Of a stretch of 64,000 nucleotides of DNA, positions 1 to 14,750 are shown in pieces (position 1 is the first letter of the stretch; each line of letters opens with the position of its first letter). The notes beneath the pieces were generated by a model. That model searched no databases, was not told where the DNA came from, and saw only the letters and a list, made by a program, of their open reading frames with translations. Made by a program: the position numbers and the translations under genes. Origin of the DNA: Physella acuta (Eukaryota; Mollusca; Gastropoda; Physidae); NCBI RefSeq assembly GCF_028476545.1, contig NW_026732674.1:124001-188000 (forward strand). Direction: 5' to 3'.

Positions 1-86
1 ATTCATAAATAGTTAAGTCCAGTTTGTTCAGAAAGCTTTGAAAAAAGTATTTTACAGTTGATGTAAAATTATCACAAGCCTGACCA

Positions 87-2216
<2,130 letters not shown>

Positions 2217-4796
2217 GATCCCTGAGTGATTTCAATTTTGGAAAAACCAATTCAATAGTTTGCTATAAGTAGTATAAGCATCTATGCTAAAAAGAATACT
2301 TGAGGATTATTATCTGCAGTACTGGAGATTTGATTGAGGTAGTTAACAGCTCAAGAATTAGTTTTCACATCCTTCTATCAAATACTTACTTAATTACAAT
2401 ACAAAAAACAAGTAAATTTAAATAAGAAATTTTGAATAAAAATTTACATTATATAGTGATCTATATAGGGTAACATTAAGTACTAGAGCTTACTCGACAA
2501 AAGTTAACTAGAAACTCAATTAACAACATTAAATAATGTATGTTAATGACCAACCTTATTTTGCTAAGCCTGTTACAGCAAATGCTTCACCTGAATCTTA
2601 AATAATAACAATCAATTAGTAAATACAGAGTGAAAGAGAATTACATTTTGGTACAAGTCAATAAGCCTTTTCCACATGTGATTAGAACTTAGTTCCATCA
2701 GATTCATTCTAATAGAATGTGTAATATATGGTATAAAATCAATTAAAGTAGTACCCTTTCAGATCAGATGCTAAATAGGACAAATAAAAGAGTTCACCTG
2801 ATTATGTGAATCAAATCAGGGCATCTTCCAGCGCCCTGACAGGGTGCTATTTGGCGCCCCAGGCCTTTCCGTGTTTGCTATGGCGCCTACGTTCGTTTAA
2901 GTGGGTGCAAAAGACTATGAATAAGTTGGGATACAATAGTCGTTTACTAAGCTGAAACACACGGTTCCTCCAGCGCCTTAGCATGGTGCAATTTGGCGCC
3001 CCGGGCTAGACTGAGCCCTTTGCGTTTATGTTTGCATTTTCTTTGTGTTTGGGTTGGGCTTGCATTTGTGGTTGGGTTTATGTTTGGATTTGGTTTGTTT
3101 TCATTTGATTTTTTGTTTGTGTTGTGTTTGTGGTTGGGTTTGCGTTTGTATTTGTATTTTGGTTATGTTTGTGGTTTTTTTTTGGTTGGTTGTGGTTACG
3201 GTGGGCAATGCTGGGTATATGCTGGGTCTGAAATATGGCCATGGCTATAGGGACCCGGATACTAATACCGGCTGGGGCTTTTAGGACCTGGGTCTGAATA
3301 GCCTTTTCCTTACTGAATACTGTCTGTAAGTAAATGGTTACTAGTCTAGATCTATTCTAGTAGTTAGTTAATAAATAAAAACCACTAACAGTGACTAACT
3401 ACATAAAAATATATTATAATATAAAATAGGCCTTACCCTAACTATTAATTTGATAGTATATTTTTAATAATTTGATTTTGTATGTAGTTAGTCACTGTGT
3501 TAGTGATGATACTGATAGTGTCTGTTAGTGGTTGAACTATTAGGCCTATAATTTATTATTATTAGGCCCTAATTATTAAAAATTAACTAATACTAATACA
3601 GTAACTAATACTAAATTAACTAGGCCTAGCTAGGGCCTAGATCTATAGATAATAGACTATCTAACTATCTATAGATCTAGAATAAATCTAGATTCTAGAT
3701 CTAACCCCATTCCTTATAACTTGTAATGTTAGTTTGAGTTAACTCACACACTGAGACTTTGATGAGTTAAAGAGTGAGACACTGAGCTGACTGCGAGTGA
3801 TCAGTGTCTGACTGTCATCTGAGTCACTGGACTGCCAGACAGAGAGACGAGTGTCTCGGAGTTGATTGTCCACTCAACTACTTGGCCGGTTTCTCGGTTT
3901 AATGCTTCTTAAAACATTCTAATAAAACAAGTAGAGTATCATAGACCTACTTAATTTATTTATATAGCCTTAGAGGTTCTATTACTACTATTAGACTGAG
4001 ATAATTCAACTTTCTTCGTCAGCTTCTGCTAGTTACATTTCTGACGTCATTCAAAACATACAAGTCCAATTTCCGTAAACACAAAAACTTTAAAAAGTAG
4101 AGCCATATAGAATACTAAAAGTAGAATTATATAGAATCTAGATCCCCTACTCTATAAGTATAAGTATAGACTATAGACTATAGATCTAGGCCCTATCGAA
4201 AATATTGGGTCTAATCCTTTTTTCCAGTTAGACGCCTTATGCACGTTGTTATCCAATCGCGAGCAAATTTGAAAGTGGTATTTTGTCAACACGAGCCATG
4301 TTCGTCAGAATACTGGAAAGGGGGGGAGGGGGAGGGGGGGGGGGGTGTGGAACTCAATTTTTAAAAAAAATCGACATAGATCTATGCTAGGCCTACTTTA
4401 TAAATTGTTGAATGCGAGGGAATGAGTTTTCAAGAAATGCAATATTGCTTATATTGAATTATATTTTGCAAGTTTTAAGGGAAAAAAATAAATAAAAGAA
4501 AATGAAATTAATTTTAAGGGGAGGAGAACTAGTAAAAAAACTGCGTGACATCAAATTTATTTTATAAAATATTTAAGGCCTAGCTCTAGAATTTAGATAA
4601 TGGCTCTGGAGACTGATTTGTCAAAATACGGTAAACTTGACATATTAGCATTAAGACGAAGTACCATTACCGAAAACCATCGCACATAGGCTATACTTGC
4701 GTAACTGATTGTACGCCTATATTGTGCAGCTGTAACCTATATATATAGATCTAGGTCTAGCTACTCAGGTAGCATGGGAGCGGGCAACCATCATGG

Positions 4797-4968
4797 CAGT
4801 GTTTCTTCCAGACTTTTTTGTTCGAGGGGGCGAACACAATTTTCCAGGGCGGGGGCGGACACTGTTAAAGTATACTATATTTTCTAAATAAATTCCATTT
4901 CTTTGGGGGTGGGGGGGGGGGGGGTAGACTTTCTTCGGGGTGGGGGCGGATGCCTGGAAGAAACTCTG
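4797..4968. mobile_element. Small inverted-repeat DNA element (MITE-like)
   Basis: The left end CAGTGTTTCTTCCAG is matched by an inverted right end CTGGAAGAAACTCTG; inside are poly-G tracts and two GGGGGCGGA words. No clean target duplication was found (CATCATGG on the left, GCAACCAT on the right). The same ends occur at 61231-61335, where an 8-bp duplication can be seen, so this is probably a second, more worn copy of that family. Confidence 0.55.
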
Positions 4969-5052
4969 GCAACCATGGTCCATATATGAGGTCTCAGCCT
5001 GATCTTAATGGCATACGAACCAAAACATGTTCAAGAGTAACATCCAACCACA

Positions 5053-5391
5053 ATATTCAATGCAGTTATCAAAGCAGTGCTCAGTATAATTAGATAGTCA
5101 ACAGTAGGGCTATATTAACCTGACTTCTTAATTACCTTCTCACAAGGTTTCTTTGAGAAATGTCTTTAAATTTTTTGGAGGTGTCGGTGGGGGGTGGGGG
5201 GCGAACACTGGTTAAAGTATATATTCAATGCAGTTGTCAAAGCAGTGCTCAGTATAATTAGATAGTCAACAGTAGGGCTATATTAACCTGACTACTTAAT
5301 TACCTTCTCTCAAGGTTTCTTTGAGAAATGTCTTTAAATTTTTTGGAGGTGTCGGTGGGGGGAGGGGGGGCGAACACTGGTTAAAGTATAT
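5053..5391. repeat. Tandem duplication of a 168-bp unit
   Basis: Bases 5053-5220 and 5221-5391 are near-identical direct copies. Both start ATATTCAATGCAGTT, pass through TCAACAGTAGGGCTAT and end GCGAACACTGGTTAAAG. The few differences include G-tract length. The G-rich end resembles the interior of the inverted-repeat element at 4797-4968, so the duplication seems to have included part of a related element. Confidence 0.85.
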
Positions 5392-5659
5392 AGGTTTATT
5401 TTCCATATAAATTATTTATTGTTTCTATTTCATCCTCGAGGGGGTGATGGACGTGCCCCCCCCCCCCCCCCCCCCCGAGAGATGCCCGAAAGTGACTGCC
5501 TTACATTAATTAGTATGCTGGTATACGAAATGCGGGCTACGACATCAAAATTCTCAAATTCACCATCATAGTCACAGCGCGTTAAACCTAAACCATATCA
5601 GTTCTTTCCAGTTAAAAATCCTTCCCAGAAAGCACTGTATTGCATTCTTTAGCAACAAG

Positions 5660-8600
5660 ATGGCAACTAACTGTCAGCCAGATTATGATAAGCCGGGCGA
5701 TGAAGGAGAAGAGCGCGTTAAAATAATTTGTCTTGGTGACAGTGCTGTAGGAAAGTCTAAGTATGCTTATTTTAAAAACGTTTTATAATCAGTTTTCTAT
5801 TATATACATAATATACAGTTTGATTAGTAAATAAATGTACATTTAGATCTAGTTCTAGTCCTGCTCAGACTTTTACTTTTTCAGACTTTTTCTGATATCT
5901 TCAACTTCAAGTATTGAAGTATCAAATCCGAGAAACTTGTTCGTATCTAAGGGTACAAGTTGCCGTGAACTTATAGATCTGTTAGTAGTAGAGCTAGCAT
6001 TCTAGCTTCAATATGTAGATCTAGTAATAGGTTGAATTTTGGATTTTTAAAAATAAAATATTCTGTTATTTCAAATACACCATTAAGTTCCTTACCCCTT
6101 AAGAGAACATTTGACACCACATTTAAATATCTAGCTTACTCGGTTGACGAGAAAAGAGAGAATTTGAAAATTAATCAAAATTGAAAATGAATGACAAAAC
6201 AGCGTTCTTGGCATAACATGACGTCGTCGACTTGTGTACACGAGCTTTTAATTCCCGCCATGGTAATTGCGTCAGCTTAGGTAATTTACTCACCGGAAAA
6301 TAACAAAAAGCAACTGGTTGATAATAAAACTAGATCTAGTTATTTTATTATTTATTAAATTCTACTCTACATGTTATTCATACCATTTTATGAAGTAATG
6401 AACACCTGCATAAATCAAATGACCATAATAAATATTTTTATTTCAAATTCTAATTTTAAATAATAAATAATAAATATGCTTAAAATAATATGATAGTAAC
6501 AGTTATGATCGTTTATAAATACAAATACATTTTACACTCAATTCACATTATATTGAGTCAACAGTGTGGCAGCTGAGGTTCATACATGGTATTTTTTTTT
6601 TTTACATTACATTTTTTTTCATCTTGAAAACATGACGTATGTGATTTTTTTTTAAAATCTCCAAACATCGTCACTCGCGTGATTGCTTGCTTACGTTTAC
6701 TATCCTGTGGATGAAAAATCCCACCACGGTCGCGGGTCACCGTGAGTTCAGCAGGCCTATAGTACACGTCATAGCATGAACACGCGTACACGAGATGGTC
6801 GGTGTCTTCACTTCTCTCTCTCTTCCCCCCCCCTCCCTCTAGCCAATTGAAAAACAGACCTACTTCCCTACTTCTGGTCATTTTTTTTTAAAGTTCGGTC
6901 ATTTTTTTTTTAAGTTCACATATCAGGCATGCAAGACAGCCAGCCAGTGGCGTAGCGAGGTCGGGTGTCACCCGGTGCGGCACTTAATGGTGTCAGCCCC
7001 CCCCCCCAAAGGCGATTTGCACCCCCCTCAAGTTTTCGATTTGCACCGCCCCCCCTCAAACTTTCGATTTGCACCCACCCCCTCAAACTTTCGATTTGCA
7101 CCCCCCCCCCCTTGCAGCCAGCTGTATTAAAAAATATTTTTTAAACTAGATCTACGTCTAGCTTAAAAAAATAAATAAACGCTTAAAATGCCCGTAAACA
7201 GATTATTTAGCGCCAAAAAAAAAAAAAGGCCGCTGAACGAGCATTTTTTAAAATACGCAGCAATGAAAAGGGCTAACGGCCGATCAATTAAGTCTAAAAA
7301 ACGCCCGTAATTAGGCCTAGCTCTGAAAAAGGCCACTGAACGAGCATCACTAATTATATAAACGAATAGGCCACGCAGCGTTGACGAGGTTAACCACCGG
7401 TCACGAATTAAATTCAATGCAGCTACTGTCGGCCCACAGTGAAGAAAAAATCAATATACTAATAAAATTACTAATACAAAAATAATTTCCATAATTTTAC
7501 TTTTTCTGCACACGCTACAATTGAATTATAATTAAAATACTAGACTTAACAGTTCATTCCGCAAAAAACAAAAACGAGTTGTTTCTGTGAGGTAACTAGC
7601 GTAACAATGACGTCACGATAGTAAACAAAGCGGACAGAAATGTCTGCATGGGTACCTCATATGGAAATTCGATATAAAATAGGCGAATCAACATAACTGT
7701 AATTACTCATTATAAATATCTCAATTATATATTACTACTTCTGTGCCGGGGGGTTTCGACCGAGTGCTGGGCCGTTTAAAGCGACAGTTCAGTTTTTCCC
7801 AAGAGTACTCGACAAGAATAGCATGTATTAATTAAAACCACATATCTGGCTATTTTTTCGGCCATTTTCTGGCATGGCGTCCATTTATATAGCATGTCTC
7901 ATTAAAATAATGATGAGAATTAGCGAGATTAGCAGTTTTTTCATTTGTCGTGTATAGGACCCCTAAAATAAACGTAAAAACCGTCAGAAAACGACGCGTG
8001 ACGTTTCAGGGTCAGAGGTCAATCCAGCCATATAAGCAACAATCCGGCCTACTAGTAAAGATTGTAGGAACATTTTTGTTAAATTATTTATTAGCGATAC
8101 TCACTAATTTTAAATTTTGTTATTTTTCGATTTAAACATTACCAATGAAAACTAGAGATCAATCTCTAATCAATCAAATACTTAATTTGTTGATAATAAA
8201 CTCATTTGGAGCTTAATTACTGATTTTTATTAATTGGTCACTCCAAGCATTGCAAGCCAAAGAATCCGTGACAACCAAATCACCATATGCTTTTCTGAAG
8301 AGACGAACTCTGCAGGGTTGACCTTGCAGCTGATTTGATTTTAGCAGAATATGCACAGTACATTTGATTTTATTACCACATTTCTATTCGTATGGACACT
8401 GTTTTCGTCAGAATGAAAATCACAAGATGGAATTAGATCTAGTTCTAGAATTTTTAAATATTTGATTTAATTTTTTTTAAATGGAAGGTTGTTTAAAAAG
8501 GAAAACTAAACCCAAATTAATGAAAAACATGTTTCAGAATATATAGTATAGATCTAATCTTTTTAAAGATATTCAATCCCGTGCATGTTTTATTAACTAT

Positions 8601-11600
8601 TTAACTAGTGTGTTTTAGCATTGCTTAATTTATTAGGGCAATTCATAAAATATAGCGATATCATTGTAAAATGAATCCCTCCTCTCTCACTTGACTTGGG
8701 ACAGGTGTGTTATTTACAAAATTTTGTCGTTGTTCAGTTTAAAATGTTAAGATTTGTAAGTATTTGATTTATTTTTAAAAAAACTGCAATAGCATTAAAA
8801 TTGATCAAGTTAGCGAGAAATGCATTCTAACCACGGGCAGTGCGCGTGGCAGACATCTCGCTCGCGTAGTTTTTGTCAACCAGAAAAGTTAACCTATCAA
8901 ATACAATTAATTAGGCCTATAAAATACAAAGAGGCCAATCGCATTAAAATTATTCGCCTGTGAGCGAAGATATATGCAAATTACAAACATCGCCAGCCCG
9001 CCTGCGTTCTTTTGTCAACCAGCGAGAGAAAACTCACAGCACAGTGTGAGCATGCGCTAAATCTAGTCCAAGTACTTTGTTATCCCAAGTTATAATTAGT
9101 ATTGTAGGCCTAGATTAATATAAAGTTCAAATTAAATGTATTTAATTAAGATGTGTGTCTATTTGATTTTTCAAATGTCAGCGCATTAAAATCGATCACC
9201 CGAGAGCGAGAATTAGGCCTATGCCTATGCATTCCAAACATCGACACAGGCCAAGTGTGACACACGACTCGCTCGCTCGCGCTGGTTTGTCAGCGAGAGA
9301 GGCATCGCCCGCCACAGCGCGGGAACAGTACACACATGTCCTAGTCCATGCGTACTTGGTTTACTAAGTACTAATTAGTAATGTAAACCTAGACTCAACG
9401 CTAAAATCATTTAATTTATCAGGCCTTTAAAATCTTAATAATATATAATAAAATATATAAATATCAGTGGCGTAGCGAGGTCGGGTGTCACCCGGTGCTG
9501 CACTTAATGGTGTCACCCCCCCCCCCAGACGCGTAGCGACCCTTCCCGGGGACAAATTTTCGATTAGCACCACCCCCCCCTCAAACCTAAATGGTGTCAC
9601 CCGGTGCGGTCCGCACCCCCGCACCCCCCCCCCCCTCGCTACGCCCCTGATAAATATATTTATATAATATAAACATTACTAAGCCTAATAAATGTATCAA
9701 CGAAGACCAGTGAAAATAATATTATAATTAACCTAATTAAAATTTATGAAATCAATAAGAATTAAGACAAATTAATTAAGCTATAACAAATTTGAAAACA
9801 AATAATTAGGCCTAAATAAGCACACAAAGACCAACGCTCACTACAAATTCCAGGGATCAACACAAAACAAAAAACAGATCGTTGTGGTTTAAGGCTAAGG
9901 GCTTTTAGAGTCATAGTATAATCCAAAAGCCAGGCGAAATATCCATAATTAGGCTTAATTAGTCTAATTACGCTAGCAAAATAAGCTGAAAAAGAGTGTC
10001 AAATGAAAAGAATACAATTATATATAATATATAAGCAGCGAGAGGATACTACTGTACAGCTTCCGTAACAATAGCGATGACGTCACAATAAAAAATAATG
10101 TGCTTTCAGTGACCTTTTTGCGATGCAGATTTTTTAAAAGGAGAACATAATAATTACAATTTTTTTTCACTAAACGATCAATCTAATAATAATCGACCTA
10201 AGCATGCAGTTTTTACACCTTAGAGACCATTATTTAAAGTTTTTAAGCTACTCAAACTGTACCCATGTTTACGTTTGACCTTCAATGTCGGAAGCAAAAA
10301 AAAAAAAATCTGCCAAAAATAGCTTTGTCATCATCACATTGCTTAAAATACACGAAAAAAACGCCATTTTTCGCGTGCTAATTATTTTTAAAGTTAATGC
10401 TAAGGTGGTCTCTCCAACAAAGAAGAAAAATTTGCCCAATCGTAGGCCGAGGTGTGGTAGCCATGTTGTCCTTAGCAACCAGGGACGCTTTCAAGTTAGG
10501 GAGTATCGCTATTATTTATGGTTTATCTATTCAAATTAACTCATTTAATTAATTCCATTATTTAGGGTCCTACTGAAGAGTTTTCGGTAATCACCCAGTA
10601 TAATTTCGGTTATTATTCCAGAATGGTATAGCCGTAAAAAGCAGTAAAATAATTCCGGAATCCACCAGAAGTACTTTAAACCATACTTTATTTGGTGCTT
10701 TCTTTTATTTTTAATTAGGGAACGTTTATAATGCACGGTCGAAGCCACAAAGCGATAATCGTCTGTTTATTGCTTCGTATAATAATTGTTTGGATGTTTT
10801 ATACGAAACTACCGGGATCTGCTGTATGCATGTCCATTTCTAAATATATCCAGGTCAAATTCTTTTGTTTTCTCCTTCTGGAAGACAATTTTTTAATTTT
10901 TAAGTTGAGGTATGACGTCAGCCGGTGATCCCAGTTCCCCCGGATGAAAACACTGGGTCTGGGATGAGAGTAATACAGTACTTTCGGTTTGTTTCTGTGT
11001 GAAACAGTTACAAAATAGCGCCCGATGAAAATCGGGAGTTCTTGAATTTTTTGCTATGTGTGATTGTCTGTGGCACTTCACTCTAGATTGATTTTGACTG
11101 CATGTTAAATAGTGTTTTACTTAAGCCTATCATTTGGTATTCCTTATTATTTTTAAGTGTTTCTGATAATTATTGCTGCTACTAAACATTGTTGTCGTCA
11201 TTTTTACTATTTTCGTAATCATTTTTACTAGATCTAGATCTGATAATTGATTGTCGTTAATCCTCTGCAAGTTTTTATTTATCTGTTTCTAAATGAATCA
11301 TCAAACAAATTTACACAATTAACTTTAATATTTGTATTTAGGTCTACTAATTTAAATCTACCATTTATTTTTATTTCCTCATGTCGATTCAACTTAAAAT
11401 TACGTTAAAACATTATTTTAGTACCAATACATTTTATTTATTTTTCAACGGTAAAAAAAACCATGGTTTACAGAAACTAATATTTATGAAACTCAGTAAA
11501 CCTTACAGGATATTTTCCTACGCTATACTGGGAGATTACCGAGTTTTCCATAAATAAACTATGTAAAACTGCACACTTAAAGGGCAGGTAAGGAGGGAGG

Positions 11601-14117
11601 TATTTTGACTTTTGTGAACATGTCTGGCAAAGATGGTGAGGATCAGAAAGTCTGATGACACACTTTTGCATTTTAAAAAATAATGTTAGAAATTGAGCTT
11701 TAGAAATTATTTTTAATCTTAAAATATTTTGTTGTAAATTGTACTACAAATGAATCAAAATGCTCAATATTGACCAAGACCATTCAATATAATACATAAA
11801 GAAATCACTGTAAAAAAAAAACTATCAAAATAGTGTAACAATATAATGTTAAAATGTTTTAACTTTGTCTAAAAGTTTATTATGTTATAATTTCTCTCTA
11901 ATTTCAGACTTGTAGAGAGATTTCTTATGGATGGATAGTATCCTTTTCATTATTTAATTAAGATTATTGAAAATTAAATTTTGTTTTAGTTTTAATATTT
12001 ATTATTTGTAAAAAGACATCTTATTGAAAAAATAAATATTTATAAAAATTATGGCAGTCCTTGACAAAATGTATCAAACCACAGCAGTTGTCGACATATG
12101 CTTTAACTTTATTCAATCACAAAGCACAGATTGATGGAAAAACAGTCTCTGTAGGTTAGTTATTTCAAATATTTTCTGATAGGAAAAATTATAACAGAGT
12201 TATCTCATTACTTTGATAGGTCAGCGAAATTATTATAAAACTTAGTCATGATGACTATATTTTTACTTGCTAAGGCAGAATTGTTAAATTATCCAATAAC
12301 AGAAAGACTTTTTCTCTAAAATGCATGCTGACACTATTGAGCATTTGTATGTTATTTTGTCCCCTTTAATTATAGTTATATGGGGTTTGGTTATAAGGGT
12401 GTGTAGATAGTTTTTTTTTTAAATTTCTAGCAAGGTTTTAAAGGTGTACATCTCTCTTAATGAATTGTAACACACAGAATGTAGTATGTTGCATTAAAAA
12501 AAAAACGATGTTACTATTTATTACTTACAAATAACTTGTTGGTACCCAACACAGGATGTTATTCATTATTAAAACTACCCATTTCTATTTCTTTTTCATT
12601 ATGACTCATTTCTAGATTTTTGGGACACAGCTGGTCAAGAGAGATTTAATTCTATGCATCCATCATATTACCATCAAGCTCATGCATGTATACTTGTAAG
12701 TTGCCCCACAAAACTGGTATTATTCATTACAAATTTTAAACCAGTTGTATATATTTGAAATGATTTTAAGATTCAAACCTAATATTTGAATTTACACAAC
12801 CTAGGTTTTTGACTGCACTAGAAAGATCACATACAAAAATTTGCCTGAGTGGTTAAAGGACTTAAAAACCTATCGACCAGAGATACCATGTTTATGTGCT
12901 GCTAATAAAATTGATGGTAAGTTTTTTTTAAATAGAAAACTTCATCCTTTGTTTGACTTATGAGTAAAAAAAGATTTAAATAAAACAAAAATTTTATAGC
13001 TAAATATTTTTTTTGCACCTATCTAGAGGACATGGAAACAACAAAGAAATCTTTTGCATTTGCTAAGAAAAATCGAATGCCATTTTACTATGTGTCTGCT
13101 GCTGATGGAACCAATGTTGTCAGGGTAAGATATTCAAACATTTGTTTTAGTTTTAGCCATCTTGAACGAATGTTTCTCTTGTCTAAACCAATGTTGTCAG
13201 GGTAAGATATTCAAACATTTGTTTTAGTTTTAGCCATCTTGAACGAATGTTTCTCTTGTCTAAACCAATGTTGTCAGGGTAAGGTATTCAAACATTTGTT
13301 TTAGTTTTAGCCATCTTGAACGAATGTTTCTCTTGTCTAAACCAATGTTGTCAGGGTAAGGTATTCAAACATTTGTTTTAGTTTTAGCCATCTTGAACGA
13401 ATGTTTCTCTTGTCTAAACCAATGTTGTCAGGGTAAGGTATTCAAACATTTGTTTTAGTTTTAGCCATCTTGAACGAATGTTTCTCTTGTCTAAACCAAT
13501 GTTGTCAGGGTAAGGTATTCAAACATTTGTTTTAGTTTTAGCCATCTTGAACGAATGTTTCTCTTGTCTAAACCAATGTTGTCAGGGTAAGATATTCAAA
13601 CATTTGTTTTAGTTTTAGCCATCTTGAACGAATGTTTCTCTTGTCTAAACCAATGTTGTCAGTGTAAGGTATTCAAACATTAGTTTTAGCCATCTTGAGT
13701 GAATTTTTCTCAAATCTAATGTTGTCGGTAAGATATTCAAACATTCAGCAAATGTTTCTTTTACATGTATTACTTACATTGTCTAAATTAGTATTTTTAT
13801 CTATTTTATTGTGTTTTTCAATGAACCATTGATTCAAAATACTGAGATAATTGTAACAATGAATTGTTTGCAGTTGTTTAAAGATTCTATAAGAGCTGCC
13901 TTGGCATACAAGAATAACTCAACAGATTTTATTGATGAGATCATGAAGGAGCTTGAGGTAAGTCTCAGAGAACAAGTACAGCATTGCTAATGTGTTTTGA
14001 TCACCCTTTATCATATATATTTTTCTTTAATACAAACTGTCATTTCAGAACTTTGAATTGGATCCTATACCGAAACCTAAAGATACAGGACAAGAGAAGA
14101 CAACCAATGATTCTTGA
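5660..14117 (+). CDS. RABL2: RABL2 small GTPase (ciliary Rab-like), complete CDS in eight exons
   Basis: Exons are 5660-5760, 11908-11937, 12075-12154, 12616-12695, 12805-12916, 13027-13124, 13874-13957 and 14049-14117. They total 654 nt, giving 217 aa and a TGA stop, against about 228 aa in human RABL2B. G-domain motifs are intact: P-loop GDSAVGKS (residues 26-33), WDTAGQERF (73-81), NKID (131-134) and SAADG (158-162). The stretches PQQLSTYALTL, MHPSYYHQAHAC and SAADGTNVV are diagnostic of RABL2 rather than other Rabs. There is no C-terminal prenylation cysteine, as in the family. RABL2 is known to act with the IFT-B train at the ciliary base and in sperm flagella. The start codon is the first ATG ahead of the conserved core. 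Intron 1 is about 6.1 kb. Intron 2 looks U12-type. Intron 6 opens with a minisatellite that has copied the end of exon 6. The gene runs tail-to-tail towards SHANK. Confidence 0.97.
6945..7114 (+). mobile_element. hAT-like MITE, copy 1 (right end lost)
   Basis: Starts CAGTGGCGTAGCGAGG and continues with the family's GGGTGTCACCCGGTGCGGC and CGATTTGCACCCC repeats. It is flanked by a perfect 8-bp direct repeat, CAGCCAGC, at 6937-6944 and 7115-7122. The usual right terminal inverted repeat is missing and the element ends in CCCCTTG, so it was shortened without loss of the flanking duplication. Confidence 0.8.
8740..9410. repeat. Diverged direct repeats, about 200-240 bp apart
   Basis: Three imperfect units share the order TATTTGATTT, GCATTAAAATTGATC or similar, an (A/G)GCGAG word, CATTC(C/T)AA, CATCG or CATCTCG, and TTTGTCA(A/G)C(C/G). 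They lie at about 8755-8890, 8935-9030 and 9165-9310. They are too worn to date or classify, and no terminal repeats were found. Confidence 0.45.
9465..9649 (+). mobile_element. hAT-like MITE, copy 2
   Basis: A 185-bp element with ends CAGTGGCGTAGCGAGG and CTCGCTACGCCCCTG (inverted, near-perfect). It is flanked by a perfect 8-bp duplication ATAAATAT (9457-9464 and 9650-9657). The interior is poly-C rich with GGTGTCACCCGGTGC near both ends, so the terminal inverted repeats are longer than the first 16 bp. It has no coding capacity; it fits a non-autonomous hAT element by duplication length and CAG ends. Confidence 0.88.
11938..12074 (+). other. U12-type (minor spliceosome) intron with GT-AT ends in RABL2
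   Basis: The 137-nt intron begins GTATCCTTTT, a full match to the U12 donor consensus. It has TCCTTGAC at 12058-12065, a near-perfect U12 branch site, with the branch A (12064) ten bases from the intron end. The protein stays in frame with the conserved run DGYKPQQLSTYAL only if the intron ends ...ATGTAT at 12074. The nearest AG acceptors (ending 12084 and 12087) break the phase needed by exon 4. The inferred terminal dinucleotides are therefore GT-AT, a rare but known tolerance of minor-class introns. Confidence 0.8.
13111..13736 (+). repeat. 77-bp minisatellite carrying the exon 6 end and 5' splice site of RABL2
   Basis: Units start at 13111, 13188, 13265, 13342, 13419, 13496, 13573 and 13650, all exactly 77 bp apart; the last is diverged. 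The first unit begins inside exon 6: its first 14 bases (CCAATGTTGTCAGG) are coding, followed by the true donor GTAAGA. Every full later unit repeats these coding bases and a GTAAGA or GTAAGG donor. Differences between units are very few, so the expansion is recent. Confidence 0.95.
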
Positions 14118-14750
14118 GATTCCTGTCTATTTTTTACACATCTATTTATACAGCTTGTACCAATCACTGTTTACTGATGTACATATTATTTGATAGATCA
14201 TTTATTGTATTTTCTAGAGGTTATGTCATTGTCAATTTTAGGAGAATTTACCTAATTTATTTAGTCAGTTACCTGTAGCTACCAATCATTAAGGAGAATT
14301 TACCTAATTTATTTAGTCAGTTACCTTTAGTAACCAATCATCTGAATAGTCACAAATGGTATGCCTTCAGTAACATAACCAGTACAGCTGTGTTGTGCCA
14401 GGTGTTCATTGTGGTAGGCTACTCTAGTGTTGTGTGCTTGTAGTGAATGTGGCTCCTGGATGCCTACGATATTAACATCATTTTTGTTTATTACATGACA
14501 TAAGTTGTATGAGAGGACTACTTCCTTTATTTTTGAATGAGAGGTCTTCATGTATATTTATGGCTTGTATGAAAGATCTGCAGGGTAAAGTTCAGGATAT
14601 AAACATGTGATTTATTGAGCCAGTATGTTGTTGGAGGCTGAGTCTTACATTGTTTATTTATAAGTTCAAGGTACAAGGAATGATTAACTTATTTATATTT
14701 ATTTATATTTTCTAAAGACTTGTTTTACCACAAGTCATATGTACAATAAA
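14118..14750 (+). other. RABL2 3' untranslated region (probable)
   Basis: Sequence from the TGA stop to an AATAAA at 14745-14750. It includes a 52-bp tandem duplication (14241-14292 and 14293-14341) beginning GGAGAATTTACC. No coding content is seen on either strand. Confidence 0.6.
14745..14750 (+). terminator. Candidate poly(A) signal of RABL2
   Basis: First AATAAA on the plus strand after the RABL2 stop, about 630 bases downstream, in an A/T-rich context. No transcript evidence is available. Confidence 0.55.

Larger units (their letters stand above)
2217..5659. other. Divergent intergenic region between TMEM50 and RABL2
   Basis: No coding exon was recognised. It should hold the 5'UTRs and promoters of both genes. 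2820-3300 contains two diverged copies of a GGTGC-ATTTGGCGCCCC word followed by a T/G-rich stretch. 3340-3720 and 4130-4200 are dense in TAGATCTAG-like palindromic words. A CRE-like TGACGTCA lies at 4042-4049, and G-rich tracts lie at about 4320-4345 and 4910-4924. The interval also holds a small inverted-repeat element at 4797-4968 and a tandem duplication at 5053-5391, both listed separately. Confidence 0.7.
5761..11907 (+). other. RABL2 intron 1, no gene seen
   Basis: This 6.1-kb intron is AT-rich and shows no coding exon on either strand. It holds two hAT-like MITEs (6945-7114, 9465-9649) and a set of diverged direct repeats (about 8740-9410). Three palindromic TGACGTCA sites lie at 7608-7615, 10078-10085 and 10913-10920. 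Short open frames at 7163-7417 and 10269-10539 show no family motif and were not accepted. Confidence 0.75.

Noticed and set aside
12075-12090. AG acceptors ending at 12084 and 12087 for RABL2 exon 3
   Set aside because: Both give phase 0 at the exon 3 end, while exon 4 needs one carried base. They would also lose the conserved YKPQ residues.
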